Positions 6,844 to 16,721 of a stretch of 64,000 bases of DNA are shown piece by piece. A model generated the notes under the pieces. The model saw nothing but the letters and a program-made list of their open reading frames with translations, had not been told where the DNA came from and did not search any database. The number at the start of each line of letters is the position of its first letter. Position 1 is the first letter of the stretch. Origin of the DNA: CAVVAL01 sp963742725 (GTDB lineage Bacteria; Actinomycetota; Actinomycetes; Mycobacteriales; Cryptosporangiaceae); contig CAVUMX010000003.1 in assembly GCA_963742725.1 (NCBI GenBank), positions 2,356,001 to 2,420,000 on the forward strand, given 5' to 3'. The position numbers and the translations under genes were made by a program.

Positions 6844-7908
6844 ATGACCGGACAGCCCACCCGCGTCGGCTTCCACGCCGCCGTCGCCGCGCTGGCCACC
6901 GCCGCCCTGCTCGCCACCGTGGCCCAGCCACCGGACTTCGTCGCGACCCAACCAACCAGCGGCACCCACCCGGCCAGCGCCCTCCACCCGGCCAGCGCGA
7001 CGGACAATCGCCCAACGGCAGTCGTCGGCCTCGGCGACAGCATCACCTCGGGCGAGGCGGCCGGCGCGTACGAGCCGGGCACCGACCAGGCCGGCAACTT
7101 CTGCCACCGGTCCACGCGGGGCCAGCTCCAGCGGGCGGCGCTGGCCGATGCGGTCGTCAACCTTGCCTGTTCCGGCGCGACGTCGGAGAACGTGCGCCTC
7201 GGCGGGAAGCCGCTGTACGGCGAAGCACCCCAGGCCGAGCGGCTCCGCGCGGTCGCCCGCGACTACCGCGTCGTCACGATCGTGCTGACGATCGGCGCGA
7301 ACGACCTCGGCTTCATCCCGATCGTCGCCGACTGCCTGCGCGCGTATCTGATCCGCATCCCGCGCTGCCAGGACGTGTGGACGCCGAAGCTGCCGGCGGC
7401 GGTACCGGCGACGGTGTCGAAGGTCTCCGGTGTGCTGGCCGACGTCCGTACGGTGATGAAGGAAGCCGGCTACGGCGAGAGGGACTACGACCTCGTGCTC
7501 CAGTCGTATCCGTCGCCCGTCACGGAACGGAACCGGTACCGCTTCGGCCGGCTTCTCCACGGGTGCCCGATCCGCGACGACGACGCGCAGTGGGCCCGGG
7601 AGGTGTTCGTGCCGCAGTTCGCGACCGCGCTCGGCGAGGTGGCCGCCGCCCACGGCGCACGCTTCCTGGACCTGCGCGAGGCGGTGGCCGGGCACGAGGT
7701 GTGCGCGGCGGGCATCACGAAGGCCGAGGAGTGGGTCACCGGCATCCGGATCGACATCAAGCAGCTCGGCACCGGTCTCGGGCGCCAGCTGATCCAGCGG
7801 TCGCTGCATCCGAACGAGCTCGGCCACGCGCATCTGGGCGCCTGCCTCAGGGCCTTCGCGGCATCGCCCGAGCCGGCGGCCCGCTGCACCTCTGGTCTCA
7901 CAATCTGA
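6844..7908 (+). CDS. Secreted SGNH-family esterase/lipase
   Basis: A 354-residue protein with an N-terminal signal-like hydrophobic stretch (about residues 9-27), then a Thr/Ser/Pro-rich linker and an SGNH hydrolase domain. Block I is VVGLGDSITSGE (catalytic Ser in GDSI), block III is TIGANDLGF (Asn) and block V is LHPNELGH (Asp-x-x-His replaced by Pro-Asn-x-x-Gly-His, His likely catalytic). Several Cys residues suggest disulfides outside the cell. ATG 6844 follows AGGGAG. The family hydrolyses acyl esters; substrate unknown. Confidence 0.8.
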   Translation: MTGQPTRVGFHAAVAALATAALLATVAQPPDFVATQPTSGTHPASALHPASATDNRPTAVVGLGDSITSGEAAGAYEPGTDQAGNFCHRSTRGQLQRAALADAVVNLACSGATSENVRLGGKPLYGEAPQAERLRAVARDYRVVTIVLTIGANDLGFIPIVADCLRAYLIRIPRCQDVWTPKLPAAVPATVSKVSGVLADVRTVMKEAGYGERDYDLVLQSYPSPVTERNRYRFGRLLHGCPIRDDDAQWAREVFVPQFATALGEVAAAHGARFLDLREAVAGHEVCAAGITKAEEWVTGIRIDIKQLGTGLGRQLIQRSLHPNELGHAHLGACLRAFAASPEPAARCTSGLTI

Positions 7909-7952
7909 GATCACAATCTTACATTTCAGGACGCCCGGCTACAGTGGACGCC

Positions 7953-8759
7953 ATGACGGTCTACACGCACGGCCATGCCGAATCGGTCCTGCGGTCGCAT
8001 CGCTGGCGTACCGCGGAGAACTCGGCGGCGTACCTCCTCCCCCATCTGGAGCCGGGGATGACGGTGCTGGACATCGGCGCCGGCCCGGGCACGATCACGG
8101 CCGACCTGGCCGCGCGGGTGGCGCCCGGCCGCGTCACCGCCGTCGAGGTCACAGCCGACGCGCTCGCCCACGCCCGGACGGAGATCGCCACGCGAGGGCT
8201 CGACACCGTCGACTTCCACGTCGCCGACGTGCACGCCCTCGACCTGCCCGACGGCGCGTTCGACGTGGTCCACGCGCACCAGGTCCTCCAACACGTCGCC
8301 GATCCCGTCCAGTCGCTGCGGGAGATGCGCCGGGTCTGCCGGCCGGGCGGGATCGTCGCCGCCCGCGACAGCGACTACGCGTCGTTCGCCTGGTTCCCGC
8401 AGTTGCCGGCGCTCGACGAGTGGCTCCGGCTGTACCAGCACGCCGCCCGCGCGAACCGCGGCGAGCCGGACGCCGGGCGCCGCCTGCTGTCGTGGGCCCG
8501 CGCCGCCGGGCTCACCGACGTCACCCCGTCCGCCAGCATCTGGTGTTTCGCCACCCCGGACGATCGCGACTGGTGGGGCGGCATGTGGGCGGACCGGATC
8601 CTGCGCTCCGATCTCACCCGGCAGCTCGTGGACAGCGGCGCGGCCACCATCGACGACCTGCGGCGGATCTCGGACGGCTGGCGCGAATGGGCGGCGTCCG
8701 GCGACGGCTGGTTCACGATCCCGCACGGCGAGATCATCTGCCGGGTCCCGCCCGCCTGA
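7953..8759 (+). CDS. Class I SAM-dependent methyltransferase
   Basis: A 268-residue UbiE/Methyltransf_11-like enzyme. The SAM-binding motif VLDIGAGPGT lies near residue 36, and the acidic post-motif (VEVTADAL) and VVHAHQVLQHV follow. The substrate cannot be told. ATG 7953 is preceded by TACAGT (7940-7945) with 7 bases between, a leaderless arrangement. It is convergent with the LuxR regulator (6 bp gap). Confidence 0.8.
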   Translation: MTVYTHGHAESVLRSHRWRTAENSAAYLLPHLEPGMTVLDIGAGPGTITADLAARVAPGRVTAVEVTADALAHARTEIATRGLDTVDFHVADVHALDLPDGAFDVVHAHQVLQHVADPVQSLREMRRVCRPGGIVAARDSDYASFAWFPQLPALDEWLRLYQHAARANRGEPDAGRRLLSWARAAGLTDVTPSASIWCFATPDDRDWWGGMWADRILRSDLTRQLVDSGAATIDDLRRISDGWREWAASGDGWFTIPHGEIICRVPPA

Positions 8760-8765
8760 CCGGCG

Positions 8766-9902
8766 TCAGTCCGCGGGGATGGCGCGCACCAGCAGGCCGG
8801 GTGTCGCAATCGCCGGGGCCTCCCACCGGGTCGCGTAATGGTCGAGGAAGATCTGGCCGACCAGCTCGCCACGGCTGCGCACGCCGGTCTTGTCGAAGAT
8901 CGACTTGAGGTGGTCCTGCACGGTGTAGGGCGACAGGAACAGCGCGCGGGCGATCTCCTTGGTGGTCCGGCCCTGGACGCACTGCATGGCCACGTGGCAC
9001 TCCCGCTCGGTCAGGCCGTAGGAGAGTGCGATCACCGGCGCGACATCCTGCGGGGTGGCCGGATGGATGATCACGGCGGTCCGCCCTCCGGTGTCTCCGC
9101 TGAGCCGGGTGCCGTACAGCAGGAGCCACGCTCCGGACCGGGTACGGACCCGGGCTCGCGCCGCCAGTTCGAGCGGGTCGGTGCCCGGTGCGATGGCGCG
9201 GGCGCGGGCGGCGATCGCCTGCACCGCCTTCGACTCGCTCGGCGTGCTCGGCGGAGGCTCCTCGACGATCTCTCCGATCCAGCGCTCCGCGGCACCCGAG
9301 ATCGACTCCGTCTCGCCGTTCCCGTCGAAGACGACGACCCCCGGACCGTGGTCGACAGGTGCGCCGAGGTGCGGCGCGATCGGCTGCGCCATGAGTGCCC
9401 GGCGCAGGCCGGCACCGATCGACGGGGCCAACGCGACCAGCGTCCGCACGTCGGACTCGGTGAACCACGGCTCGTCGGCGTGGCGCAGGAAGCCGGCCGC
9501 GCCCCAGTAGATGCCGTCGACGACGAAGGACACGCGCAGTTCGTCGCCGAAGCCGGAGGACTGTTGGGACCGGTGCCGGGTCGACCGGGACAGGTCGCCG
9601 TGGGTGTCGATGCTGGTGGCCCCGGCGATCCGGCCGCTGCGGGCGAGGAAGGACCACTTGCCGACGTCCTCGATGACGTACTCGTGGTGGGCCAACCACG
9701 ACCCGGAACAGCCGACGTTCCGGTTGGCGCTGCCGGTGAACAGGATCGTCCCCGGATCGACCGTGTGACAGCAATGGGCCTGGAACGGGATGACGGTCGC
9801 CAGCACGTCCGCGGCGGCGGCGCCGTAGTCCACCCAGGTCAGCCCGCGCGCTCCCAGACGCTCGATGTCGTCACGGACCCGCCGTACCACCCCTCCGGCC
9901 AC
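8766..9902 (-). CDS. LuxR-family transcriptional regulator
   Basis: A 378-residue protein with a C-terminal LuxR helix-turn-helix (LTERECHVAMQ, then TTKEIARALFLSPYTVQDH) and an N-terminal sensory region resembling GAF-type regulators. I place the start at GTG 9902 because TACGCT lies 6 bases upstream on the same strand; a longer frame reaches 10004 but would cover the promoter of the divergent methyltransferase. The two divergent genes share this promoter region, so the regulator may control the methyltransferase. Confidence 0.75.
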   Translation of the reverse strand: MAGGVVRRVRDDIERLGARGLTWVDYGAAAADVLATVIPFQAHCCHTVDPGTILFTGSANRNVGCSGSWLAHHEYVIEDVGKWSFLARSGRIAGATSIDTHGDLSRSTRHRSQQSSGFGDELRVSFVVDGIYWGAAGFLRHADEPWFTESDVRTLVALAPSIGAGLRRALMAQPIAPHLGAPVDHGPGVVVFDGNGETESISGAAERWIGEIVEEPPPSTPSESKAVQAIAARARAIAPGTDPLELAARARVRTRSGAWLLLYGTRLSGDTGGRTAVIIHPATPQDVAPVIALSYGLTERECHVAMQCVQGRTTKEIARALFLSPYTVQDHLKSIFDKTGVRSRGELVGQIFLDHYATRWEAPAIATPGLLVRAIPAD

Positions 9903-9991
9903 ACCTGGAGCGTACGGCGGGCCAGGCCGAAGAGGGCACCCCCAGAATCGTGGGATGGCGGTCAGGGTCCGCATCTCCGCAGGCTGGAGGC

Positions 9992-11014
9992 ATGACAACC
10001 ACACATGCAGCCCCCGTGGGGGCAGTCAACGACACCGTGACGCCTCAGCGCATCTTCGAGATCGCGCAGGGCTTCATGGTCAGCAAGCACCTGTTCGCGG
10101 CGAGCGAGCTCGGCCTGTTCGAGGCCCTCGGCGAAGGCCCGGCGGACCTCGACGGGCTCGCCGCCCGCATCGGACTCACCCGCCGCACGGCACGCATCAG
10201 CGCGGACGCCATGGTCGCGATCGGCCTGCTGGAGAGGCACGGCGACCAGTACACGAACAGTCCCGTGGCGGCCATGTTCCTGGCCGGGGTGACCCCGGCC
10301 GATTTGCGGCCCCTGCTCAAGCTCTGGGACCAGCTGAGCTACCCCGCCTGGCAGGACCTCGCCGGGACTCTCGGCCGCGGCCGGCCCACCCACGAGATCT
10401 TCGAGATCGACGACGAGCTGGTGCCGGTCGTGTCTGCCGGCATCGAGGCCGCCACCGCCGGCGCCTGCCACGCCCTGCCCGAGGCGGCCGCGCTGCCGCC
10501 AGGGAGCAGGGTGCTGGACATCGGCGGCGGCACAGGTTCCTGGTCGATCGCCCTGGCGGCGGCCGACCCGACCCTCACCGCGACGGTGTTCGAGCTCGCC
10601 AGCGTGGCCCGCGTCGCCCGGGAGCGGGCGCGCGGGACGGCGTACTCCGACCGTGTCGACGTCCACGACGGTGACGTCCTCGCGGACGACCTCCCGGCAG
10701 GGTTCGACGCGTTTCTCGTCGCCAACCTGGTGCACTACTACACGCCGGAGACGAACACGGCGATCCTGCGCCGGATCCGGGCAGCGGCCGAGCCCGGGGC
10801 GCGCCTGCTGCTCGCCGACTTCTGGACCGACCCGACCCACACCCAGCCGCTGCCGGCGGCGCTCATGGCCGGCGAGTTCGCGATCCACCTCAACGACGGC
10901 GACGTCTACAGCGTCGAGGAGTGCGGGGCGTGGCTCGCGGCCACCGGCTGGCGGCTGACGGGGCACGTGCCGCTCGCCGGACCGATCACCCTGGTCACCG
11001 CCGAGGCGGTCTGA
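9992..11014 (+). CDS. O-methyltransferase with dimerisation domain
   Basis: A 340-residue enzyme of the AdoMet-dependent O-methyltransferase (Methyltransf_2) type: an N-terminal winged-helix dimerisation domain (about 20-105) and a Rossmann domain with VLDIGGGTGSW and VANLVHYY. These enzymes usually methylate hydroxyls of aromatic or polyketide natural products. ATG 9992 has a CTGGAGG ribosome site. The conserved catalytic His of many relatives is plausibly in LVHYY, but the substrate is unknown. Divergent from a LuxR regulator. Confidence 0.8.
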   Translation: MTTTHAAPVGAVNDTVTPQRIFEIAQGFMVSKHLFAASELGLFEALGEGPADLDGLAARIGLTRRTARISADAMVAIGLLERHGDQYTNSPVAAMFLAGVTPADLRPLLKLWDQLSYPAWQDLAGTLGRGRPTHEIFEIDDELVPVVSAGIEAATAGACHALPEAAALPPGSRVLDIGGGTGSWSIALAAADPTLTATVFELASVARVARERARGTAYSDRVDVHDGDVLADDLPAGFDAFLVANLVHYYTPETNTAILRRIRAAAEPGARLLLADFWTDPTHTQPLPAALMAGEFAIHLNDGDVYSVEECGAWLAATGWRLTGHVPLAGPITLVTAEAV

Positions 11015-11017
11015 CGG

Positions 11018-12033
<1,016 letters not shown>

Positions 12034-12037
<4 letters not shown>

Positions 12038-13359
12038 CCGCGCAGGTGCTCCGCGACGAGGAACGCCAGTTCGAGCGACTGTTGGGTGTTCAGCCGCGGG
12101 TCGCACGCCGTCTCGTACCGGCTGTGCAGGTCGTCGTCGCTGATGGCCTGGGCGCCGCCCACGCATTCGGTGACGTCCTCGCCGGTCAGCTCGACGTGGA
12201 TGCCGCCGGGGTGCGTGCCGAGGCCCCGGTGGACCTCGAAGAAGCCGAGGACCTCGTCCAGGATCCGGTCGAAGTCGCGCGTCTTGTACCCGGTGGACGA
12301 CTCGTGCGTGTTCCCGTGCATCGGGTCGCACTCCCAGACCACCAGGTGCCCGGTGGCGGTGACCTTCTCCACGATCTCCGGCAGGACGTGACGGACCTTG
12401 CCGTTGCCCATCCGGCTGATCAGCGTGAGCCGGCCGGGCACGCGGTTCGGGTCGAGGCGTTCGACCAGCTCCACCGCCACGTCCGGGGTGGTGGTAGGGC
12501 CGAGCTTCACGCCGATCGGGTTCGCGATCCGGGACACGAAGTCGAGGTGGGCGCCGTCGAGCTGGCGGGTGCGCTCCCCCACCCACACCATGTGGGCGGA
12601 CAGGTCGTACGCCGCGTGCTCGGGGTGGTCGAGGTCGCGGCGGGTCAGCGCGCGCTCGTAGTCCAGGACCAGCGCCTCGTGGCTGCAGTACAGGTCGGTG
12701 CTGCGCAGGGCGTCGTCGTCGATGCCGCACGCCTGCATGAACGCCAGCGCGCGGTCGATCTCCCGCGCGATCGTCTCGTAGCGCTTCCCGGCCGGCGAGT
12801 TCCGGACGAAGTCGTTGTTCCAGTCGTGGACCGCGTGCAGGTCGGCGAGGCCGGCCCGCCCGTAGGCCCGCAGCATGTTCATCGCCGCCGCCGCGTTGGC
12901 GTACGCGCGCACCATCCGCTGCGGGTCGTGGACCCGGGCCTCCGGTGTCGCTTCGAGGGAGTTCACCATGTCGCCGCGGTAGGACTGGAGGCCGAGGGCG
13001 TCCACGTCGGACGAGCGCGGCTTCGCGTACTGGCCCGCGAGGCGGCCGACCTTCACCACCGGCATGCTCGCGCCGTAGGTGAGGACGACCGCCATCTGCA
13101 GCAGCGTGCGGGTCGTGGCCCGCAGGTGCGGCTCGGTGTTGTCGTCGAACGTCTCCGCGCAGTCGCCGCCCTGGAGGAGGAACGCCCGCCCGTGCGCGAC
13201 CTCGCCGAGGCGTTGCCGCAGCGCGTCCACCTCGTACGGAGCCACGATCGGCGGCACGGTCGACAGGGTCCTGGTGACCTCGGCGACCACCGCCGGGTCG
13301 GGCCAGGAGGGCTGTTGTGCGGCCGGCAGGGACCGCCACGCGTCCAGGACGTCATCCAC
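12034..13359 (-). CDS. aroG: 3-deoxy-7-phosphoheptulonate synthase, class II
   Basis: A 441-residue class II DAHP synthase, the type found in mycobacteria, streptomycetes and plants. Landmarks: WPDPAVVAEV near the start, LQGGDCAETF (metal-binding Cys), RMVRAYANAAAAMN, LISRMGNGKVR and WECDPMHGNT (metal His). It performs the same shikimate entry reaction as aroF at 4654 but is unrelated in sequence. Start GTG 13359 is chosen because TAAGCT (13372-13367) lies 7 bases upstream; a longer frame to 13416 has no such support. That -10 hexamer contains the TAA stop of the upstream hydrolase. The gene matches Rv2178c in the mycobacterial backbone. Confidence 0.95.
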
Positions 13360-13369
13360 GGGTACCAGC

Positions 13370-14896
13370 TTAGTTGCGCCCCGCACACGTCCCGCGACGA
13401 GGTGCGGTCGTCCCACTGGCCGGGCGAGGTGGCTCGCCGATGAGATGGCGGTCCACGGCCGTCCGGGTGCAGCCGTCGCGGTTGTAGACCTGGTGTCCCC
13501 AGCCCTCGTAGACGATCAGATCGGCGGCCCCGCGCGCCTGCCGGTGCACGTTGGTCACCCAGGACATCGGGTTGACCGGGTCGTGGCGCGCGTTCATCAG
13601 CAGGATCCGCGGCGAGCCGGTGACGCGGAGCCGGTGCTGCGGGTTGTTCACCCGGTCCGGCCAGCCGACGCAGCCGGCGATCGGACCGTGGGCGATCGAA
13701 CCTCGCAGGTGTGGCGCCTGCCGCAGCTCGGCGGCGGTGAGGCGGGCGAGTTCCGCGTGGTCCTTCACCCGGAACGCCCAGTCCTGGCAGAACACCGCCA
13801 GGAACGGAAACGGCCGGGTATCCGGCTCACTCTGGCCGGCCGGCGCGGCGAGGCCTGCCGGCCCGGCGAGGCCGCCCGGCGTGGCGGTCGCCGGTGCGGC
13901 GGTCGCCGGCGTGGCGGTCGCCGGTGCGGCGGTCGCCGGTGCGGCGAGTTTCGCCACCCACTCGGCGAGTTCGTCCCAGTCCGGGCCCTTGAACTCGGTG
14001 ACGGCCCGGCGGGTGATGTCGGCGGCGGTCAGCGGTCGTCCCGGATTGTCGGGGTCGGTGACCTCGCCGCGATCGGCTCGGGCCAGTACGGCGTCCCACA
14101 CGGCCGTCACGTCCTCTCCGTGCAGCGCGCAGGACTCGGTGCGCTCGCACCAGGCGACGAACCCGCGGAACGAGTCCTCCCCCGTGGCCGCCGTCGACTC
14201 GAGGAACTCGCGGACGCCGATGCTGTGGTCGATGTTGGCCGTCAGGACCATGCCGCGCACCCGGCTGCCGTACCGCTCGGCGTACTGCTGGCCGATGAGC
14301 GTGCCGTAGGAGTGCCCGAAGTAGCTGATGCGGCGTTCGCCGAGCGCGCGGCGGAGCGCGTCCATGTCGTGGACGACGTTGAGCGTGTCGGCGTGGTCGA
14401 AGATCGGGCCGCTGTGGTCCCGGCAGTCCGCGCGCAGTTCCCGGTTGTACTCGACGAGCCGGTCGAACCCGGCCTGGTTCCGTGGGTACGGCGACGGCTG
14501 GCGCGCGAGGACCTCGGCCGAGCACCGCACCGGCTCGCTCTGCCCGATGCCGCGCGGATCGAACCCGATGATGTCGAACCGCGCCTGGACGTCCGCGCTG
14601 AAGTAGGTCCTGCCCTTGTCGCGGACGAAGTTCACGCCCGAGTCGCCCGGCCCGCCGGGATTGACCAGCAGCACACCGATCCGGCGGCTCGGATCGGTCG
14701 CCGGGCGGCGGATGACGGCCAGCTCGAAGCTGTCACCACCCGGCCGGGACCTGTCGATGGGTAACTTGAGCGTGCCGCAGTCGGCCGTGCGGTCGGCGGC
14801 GCATTCTTCCCAGTCCATCGTCGGCGCCGCGGCGGCCGGACTACTGGTCAGGGCCGCCAGGACCGCGACGGCCACCACGATTCGCGTGTACAGCAT
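13370..14896 (-). CDS. Secreted alpha/beta hydrolase, TAP/SlpD-like peptidase family
   Basis: A 508-residue exported protein with a signal peptide (residues 1-23, cut near AAAAP). Serine hydrolase landmarks are VNPGGPGDSG (oxyanion), FDPRGIGQS, the nucleophile elbow GHSYGT, Asp in NARHDPVNP and His in EGWGHQV. It matches actinobacterial tripeptidyl-aminopeptidase-like proteins. A tandem Ala/Thr/Pro stretch (DNA 13860-13955) interrupts the lid region and is probably disordered. Its TAA stop doubles as the start of the -10 hexamer of aroG. Confidence 0.85.
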   Translation of the reverse strand: MLYTRIVVAVAVLAALTSSPAAAAPTMDWEECAADRTADCGTLKLPIDRSRPGGDSFELAVIRRPATDPSRRIGVLLVNPGGPGDSGVNFVRDKGRTYFSADVQARFDIIGFDPRGIGQSEPVRCSAEVLARQPSPYPRNQAGFDRLVEYNRELRADCRDHSGPIFDHADTLNVVHDMDALRRALGERRISYFGHSYGTLIGQQYAERYGSRVRGMVLTANIDHSIGVREFLESTAATGEDSFRGFVAWCERTESCALHGEDVTAVWDAVLARADRGEVTDPDNPGRPLTAADITRRAVTEFKGPDWDELAEWVAKLAAPATAAPATATPATAAPATATPGGLAGPAGLAAPAGQSEPDTRPFPFLAVFCQDWAFRVKDHAELARLTAAELRQAPHLRGSIAHGPIAGCVGWPDRVNNPQHRLRVTGSPRILLMNARHDPVNPMSWVTNVHRQARGAADLIVYEGWGHQVYNRDGCTRTAVDRHLIGEPPRPASGTTAPRRGTCAGRN

Positions 14897-14923
14897 GGAT
14901 ACTGCCTTCCCCCGTGTCGTGAC

Positions 14924-15172
14924 CTACTCGACTTCTTTGAGAATCCGTTCGAGCGACCGCATCCGGTCGTTGAGCTCGCCGAGCGTGCGCTCGGTCGCCT
15001 CCTGGCTGCGGACCGCCGTCTCGGCGAGCGTGCGGTACGCGTCCTCGCGCGCCAGCGCCGCCTTCGCCCGCCAGCTCGTCGCCACCTGCACGATCGTCAC
15101 CGCGATCACGGTGGTGAGCAGCGTGAAGATGCCGATCGCGCCGACGACCTCCGTCCAGTCGTGTTCACTCAT
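14924..15172 (-). CDS. Small membrane protein with C-terminal coiled coil
   Basis: An 82-residue protein with one membrane helix (about residues 9-31) and a charged, heptad-like tail (LGELNDRMRSLERIL) likely to form a coiled coil. ATG 15172 overlaps the end of the upstream HTH gene by 8 bp, so the two form a unit. Such regulator/membrane-protein pairs recur in actinobacteria; the function is not known to me. Confidence 0.65.
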   Translation of the reverse strand: MSEHDWTEVVGAIGIFTLLTTVIAVTIVQVATSWRAKAALAREDAYRTLAETAVRSQEATERTLGELNDRMRSLERILKEVE

Positions 15173-15518
15173 CCCTGCCGTCCTCTCCTTCGCTCGCCGG
15201 GGCGGCGCCCGGCAGGCTCAGCGTCCGCGCCGCGGCTGCCACCGTCGCCGGCGTCAGCTCGAACGCGAAGGGCTTCACCTCGTAGAACTTCATGGCCTTG
15301 CCGTCCGCCGACAGCTCCAGCGCGGCGGACACCAGCCCGGCCGCTTCCAGCTTGCGCAGGTGCACCTGGAGCAGCGCGCGGCTGATGCCCAGCTCGCGCG
15401 CCAGCTGGCTGACGTAGTTGCGCTCGCGCGCCAGTACGGCGACGACGCGGAGCCGGTGCGGGTTGGCGAGCGTGGCCAGCACGCGCACCAGTTCGTCACC
15501 GGTCTTCGGCGCCGTCAT
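15165..15518 (-). CDS. ArsR-type winged-helix regulator
   Basis: A 117-residue protein: VRVLATLANPHRLRVVAVLA is the typical first helix of ArsR-like repressors, and VSQLARELGISRALLQVHL the recognition helix-turn-helix, with a wing around KAMKFYEV. No metal-binding Cys box is visible, so the signal is probably not a metal. ATG 15518 was preferred to a longer frame. A repeated TGCCAA/TTAGCA operator lies just upstream, consistent with autoregulation of this gene and the coupled membrane protein. Confidence 0.75.
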   Translation of the reverse strand: MTAPKTGDELVRVLATLANPHRLRVVAVLARERNYVSQLARELGISRALLQVHLRKLEAAGLVSAALELSADGKAMKFYEVKPFAFELTPATVAAAARTLSLPGAAPASEGEDGRDE

Positions 15519-15534
15519 AGCGAAACCCTGCACA

Positions 15535-15560
15535 TGCCAAGAAATGTTAGCAGGTGCCAA
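15535..15560. promoter_or_regulatory. Candidate operator of the ArsR-type regulator
   Basis: TGCCAA (15535-15540), six bases, then TTAGCA (15547-15552) form a near-perfect inverted repeat; a third half-site TGCCAA follows at 15555-15560. The array begins 17 bp upstream of the regulator start. Confidence 0.45.
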
Positions 15561-15591
15561 CGCGGAAGGCCCCGGGAACGTGAGCCCCTGA

Positions 15592-16026
15592 CTACCGGGT
15601 CCCGCCCGAATCCGGGCGAGAGACAGCCCTGACCTCGACGAGGCCGTCGAGACCAACGAAGTCGGCGGAGTTCGTCGTGTACAGCGGCAGGCGATTCACC
15701 ATCGCGACGGACGCGATCATCAGATCCGCCACACGCCGGCGCGGCTGCCGACCTGCCGCAAGCACGGCTGCCGTGACGAGCCCGAACGCCCGTGCGGCCT
15801 CGGTGTCGAACGGCAGAGGATCGAAGGTCGCCTCGACATGCTGGAGGACGCCGATTCGTTTCGCGCGCTCCACCGGATTGTCGGCGACATGCGGGCCGAC
15901 CGACAGTTCCGCGAGCGTGACCGCACTGATGACCAGTTCATCAGGGAGTTCGCCCGGATCGAGCCCGGGAAGCAGGATGACGACATTGGTGTCGACCAGT
16001 CCTCGGGTCGCCCCGTCACCAGTCAC
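15592..16026 (-). CDS. vapC: VapC-type PIN-domain toxin
   Basis: A 144-residue PIN-domain ribonuclease. The acidic active-site residues can be placed: Asp in LVDTNVV, Glu in TLAELSVG, Asp in VADLMIA and Asp in NSADF. The start GTG 16026 lies inside the end of the antitoxin gene (11-bp overlap), typical of VapBC operons. VapC toxins cut specific tRNAs or rRNA until neutralised by VapB. A longer frame to 16083 would run deep into the antitoxin and is unlikely. Confidence 0.8.
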   Translation of the reverse strand: MTGDGATRGLVDTNVVILLPGLDPGELPDELVISAVTLAELSVGPHVADNPVERAKRIGVLQHVEATFDPLPFDTEAARAFGLVTAAVLAAGRQPRRRVADLMIASVAMVNRLPLYTTNSADFVGLDGLVEVRAVSRPDSGGTR

Positions 16027-16285
16027 GAGTGAACGGGTCCTGCTCGACGACGGCATCCAGGTCGTCGCGGAACTTCCCGGCATCGACGGTGGGCGAGGTG
16101 GCGAACGCCGCCAGGACCTCCTCGCGCGGGACGAACGTCCGCCGCCGCAGCGGGATCAGCCGACCGATCGGCGTGCCGTTCCGGGTGATGGTGAACGACT
16201 CGCCGCGTTCGACGCTCCGCATGATCGCGCCGGAGTCGTTGCGCAGCTCGCGCTGGGTGATCTCCCGATGAGCGTGATCTTCCAT
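16016..16285 (-). CDS. vapB: VapB/Phd-type antitoxin
   Basis: An 89-residue Phd/YefM-fold antitoxin: EITQRELRNDSGAIMRSVE is the N-terminal DNA-binding part, FTITRNGTPIGRLIPL the conserved core, and the acidic C-terminal tail is the toxin-binding part. It is followed by the overlapping PIN toxin. TACGAT lies 6 bases before the ATG, a leaderless arrangement in which the antitoxin also usually represses. Confidence 0.8.
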   Translation of the reverse strand: MEDHAHREITQRELRNDSGAIMRSVERGESFTITRNGTPIGRLIPLRRRTFVPREEVLAAFATSPTVDAGKFRDDLDAVVEQDPFTRDW

Positions 16286-16317
16286 GCGTCAATCGTACTC
16301 CGAGGTGCTACGAGGTG

Positions 16318-16686
16318 CTACGCCTCGGGGATGGGGCGGCGGGCGGCGAAGCCGCAGTCCTCGCGGTGGTACCAGCTCAGGTCGGTCTCGCCTTCGAGCC
16401 AGCACCACACGACCGGCTGCCCCTCGTGGTCACCGGGCACGTCGACCAGCAGCGGCGCCCAGCTGCGCAGGTGCAGGCCGTGCTCGCCGAACCAGTCGAG
16501 CGCCGAGTGCAGCCGCGCCTGGAGGCCCTTGAGTTCGGGCAGCCCGCCCAGGTCGGACGGCGTGCCGTGGGCGAGGTCGTGGCCGAGCTCCACCGCGTCC
16601 GCGCGGACGGCCAGGACCTGGCGCGCCGCCGCGAGCAACTCGGGCAGGAAGGCGCGGGCTTCGGGGAGAGTCAGGCGGCGATCCAC
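16318..16686 (-). CDS. DUF2203-family protein
   Basis: A 122-residue protein opening with LTLPEARAFLPEL and containing DLAHGTPSDLGG, KGLQARLHSALDWF and CWLEGETDLSWYH, features of the DUF2203 family of small actinobacterial and firmicute proteins. No enzymatic activity is established to my knowledge. GTG 16686 was chosen because the family starts right at the LTL(x)EA segment; a CATACT hexamer lies 8 bases upstream. Confidence 0.7.
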   Translation of the reverse strand: MDRRLTLPEARAFLPELLAAARQVLAVRADAVELGHDLAHGTPSDLGGLPELKGLQARLHSALDWFGEHGLHLRSWAPLLVDVPGDHEGQPVVWCWLEGETDLSWYHREDCGFAARRPIPEA

Positions 16687-16721
16687 GGGCGGTGAGTATG
16701 CCCCGTCGGCACTGGTGCCTG

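Noticed and set aside
6705..7952. N-terminal extension of the methyltransferase frame
   Set aside because: The frame stays open over the SGNH gene but reads Arg/Pro-rich nonsense; the methyltransferase domain starts at ATG 7953 with its own -10 hexamer.
6844..11014. Biosynthetic gene cluster for a natural product
   Set aside because: An esterase, two methyltransferases and a LuxR gene are present but no core synthase, so a cluster is not supported.
12046..13443. 465-codon plus-strand frame across aroG
   Set aside because: Antisense shadow of the class II DAHP synthase, which carries all family motifs.
15592..16285. Mobile element around VapBC
   Set aside because: No transposase, integrase or flanking inverted repeats; base composition and codon use match neighbours.
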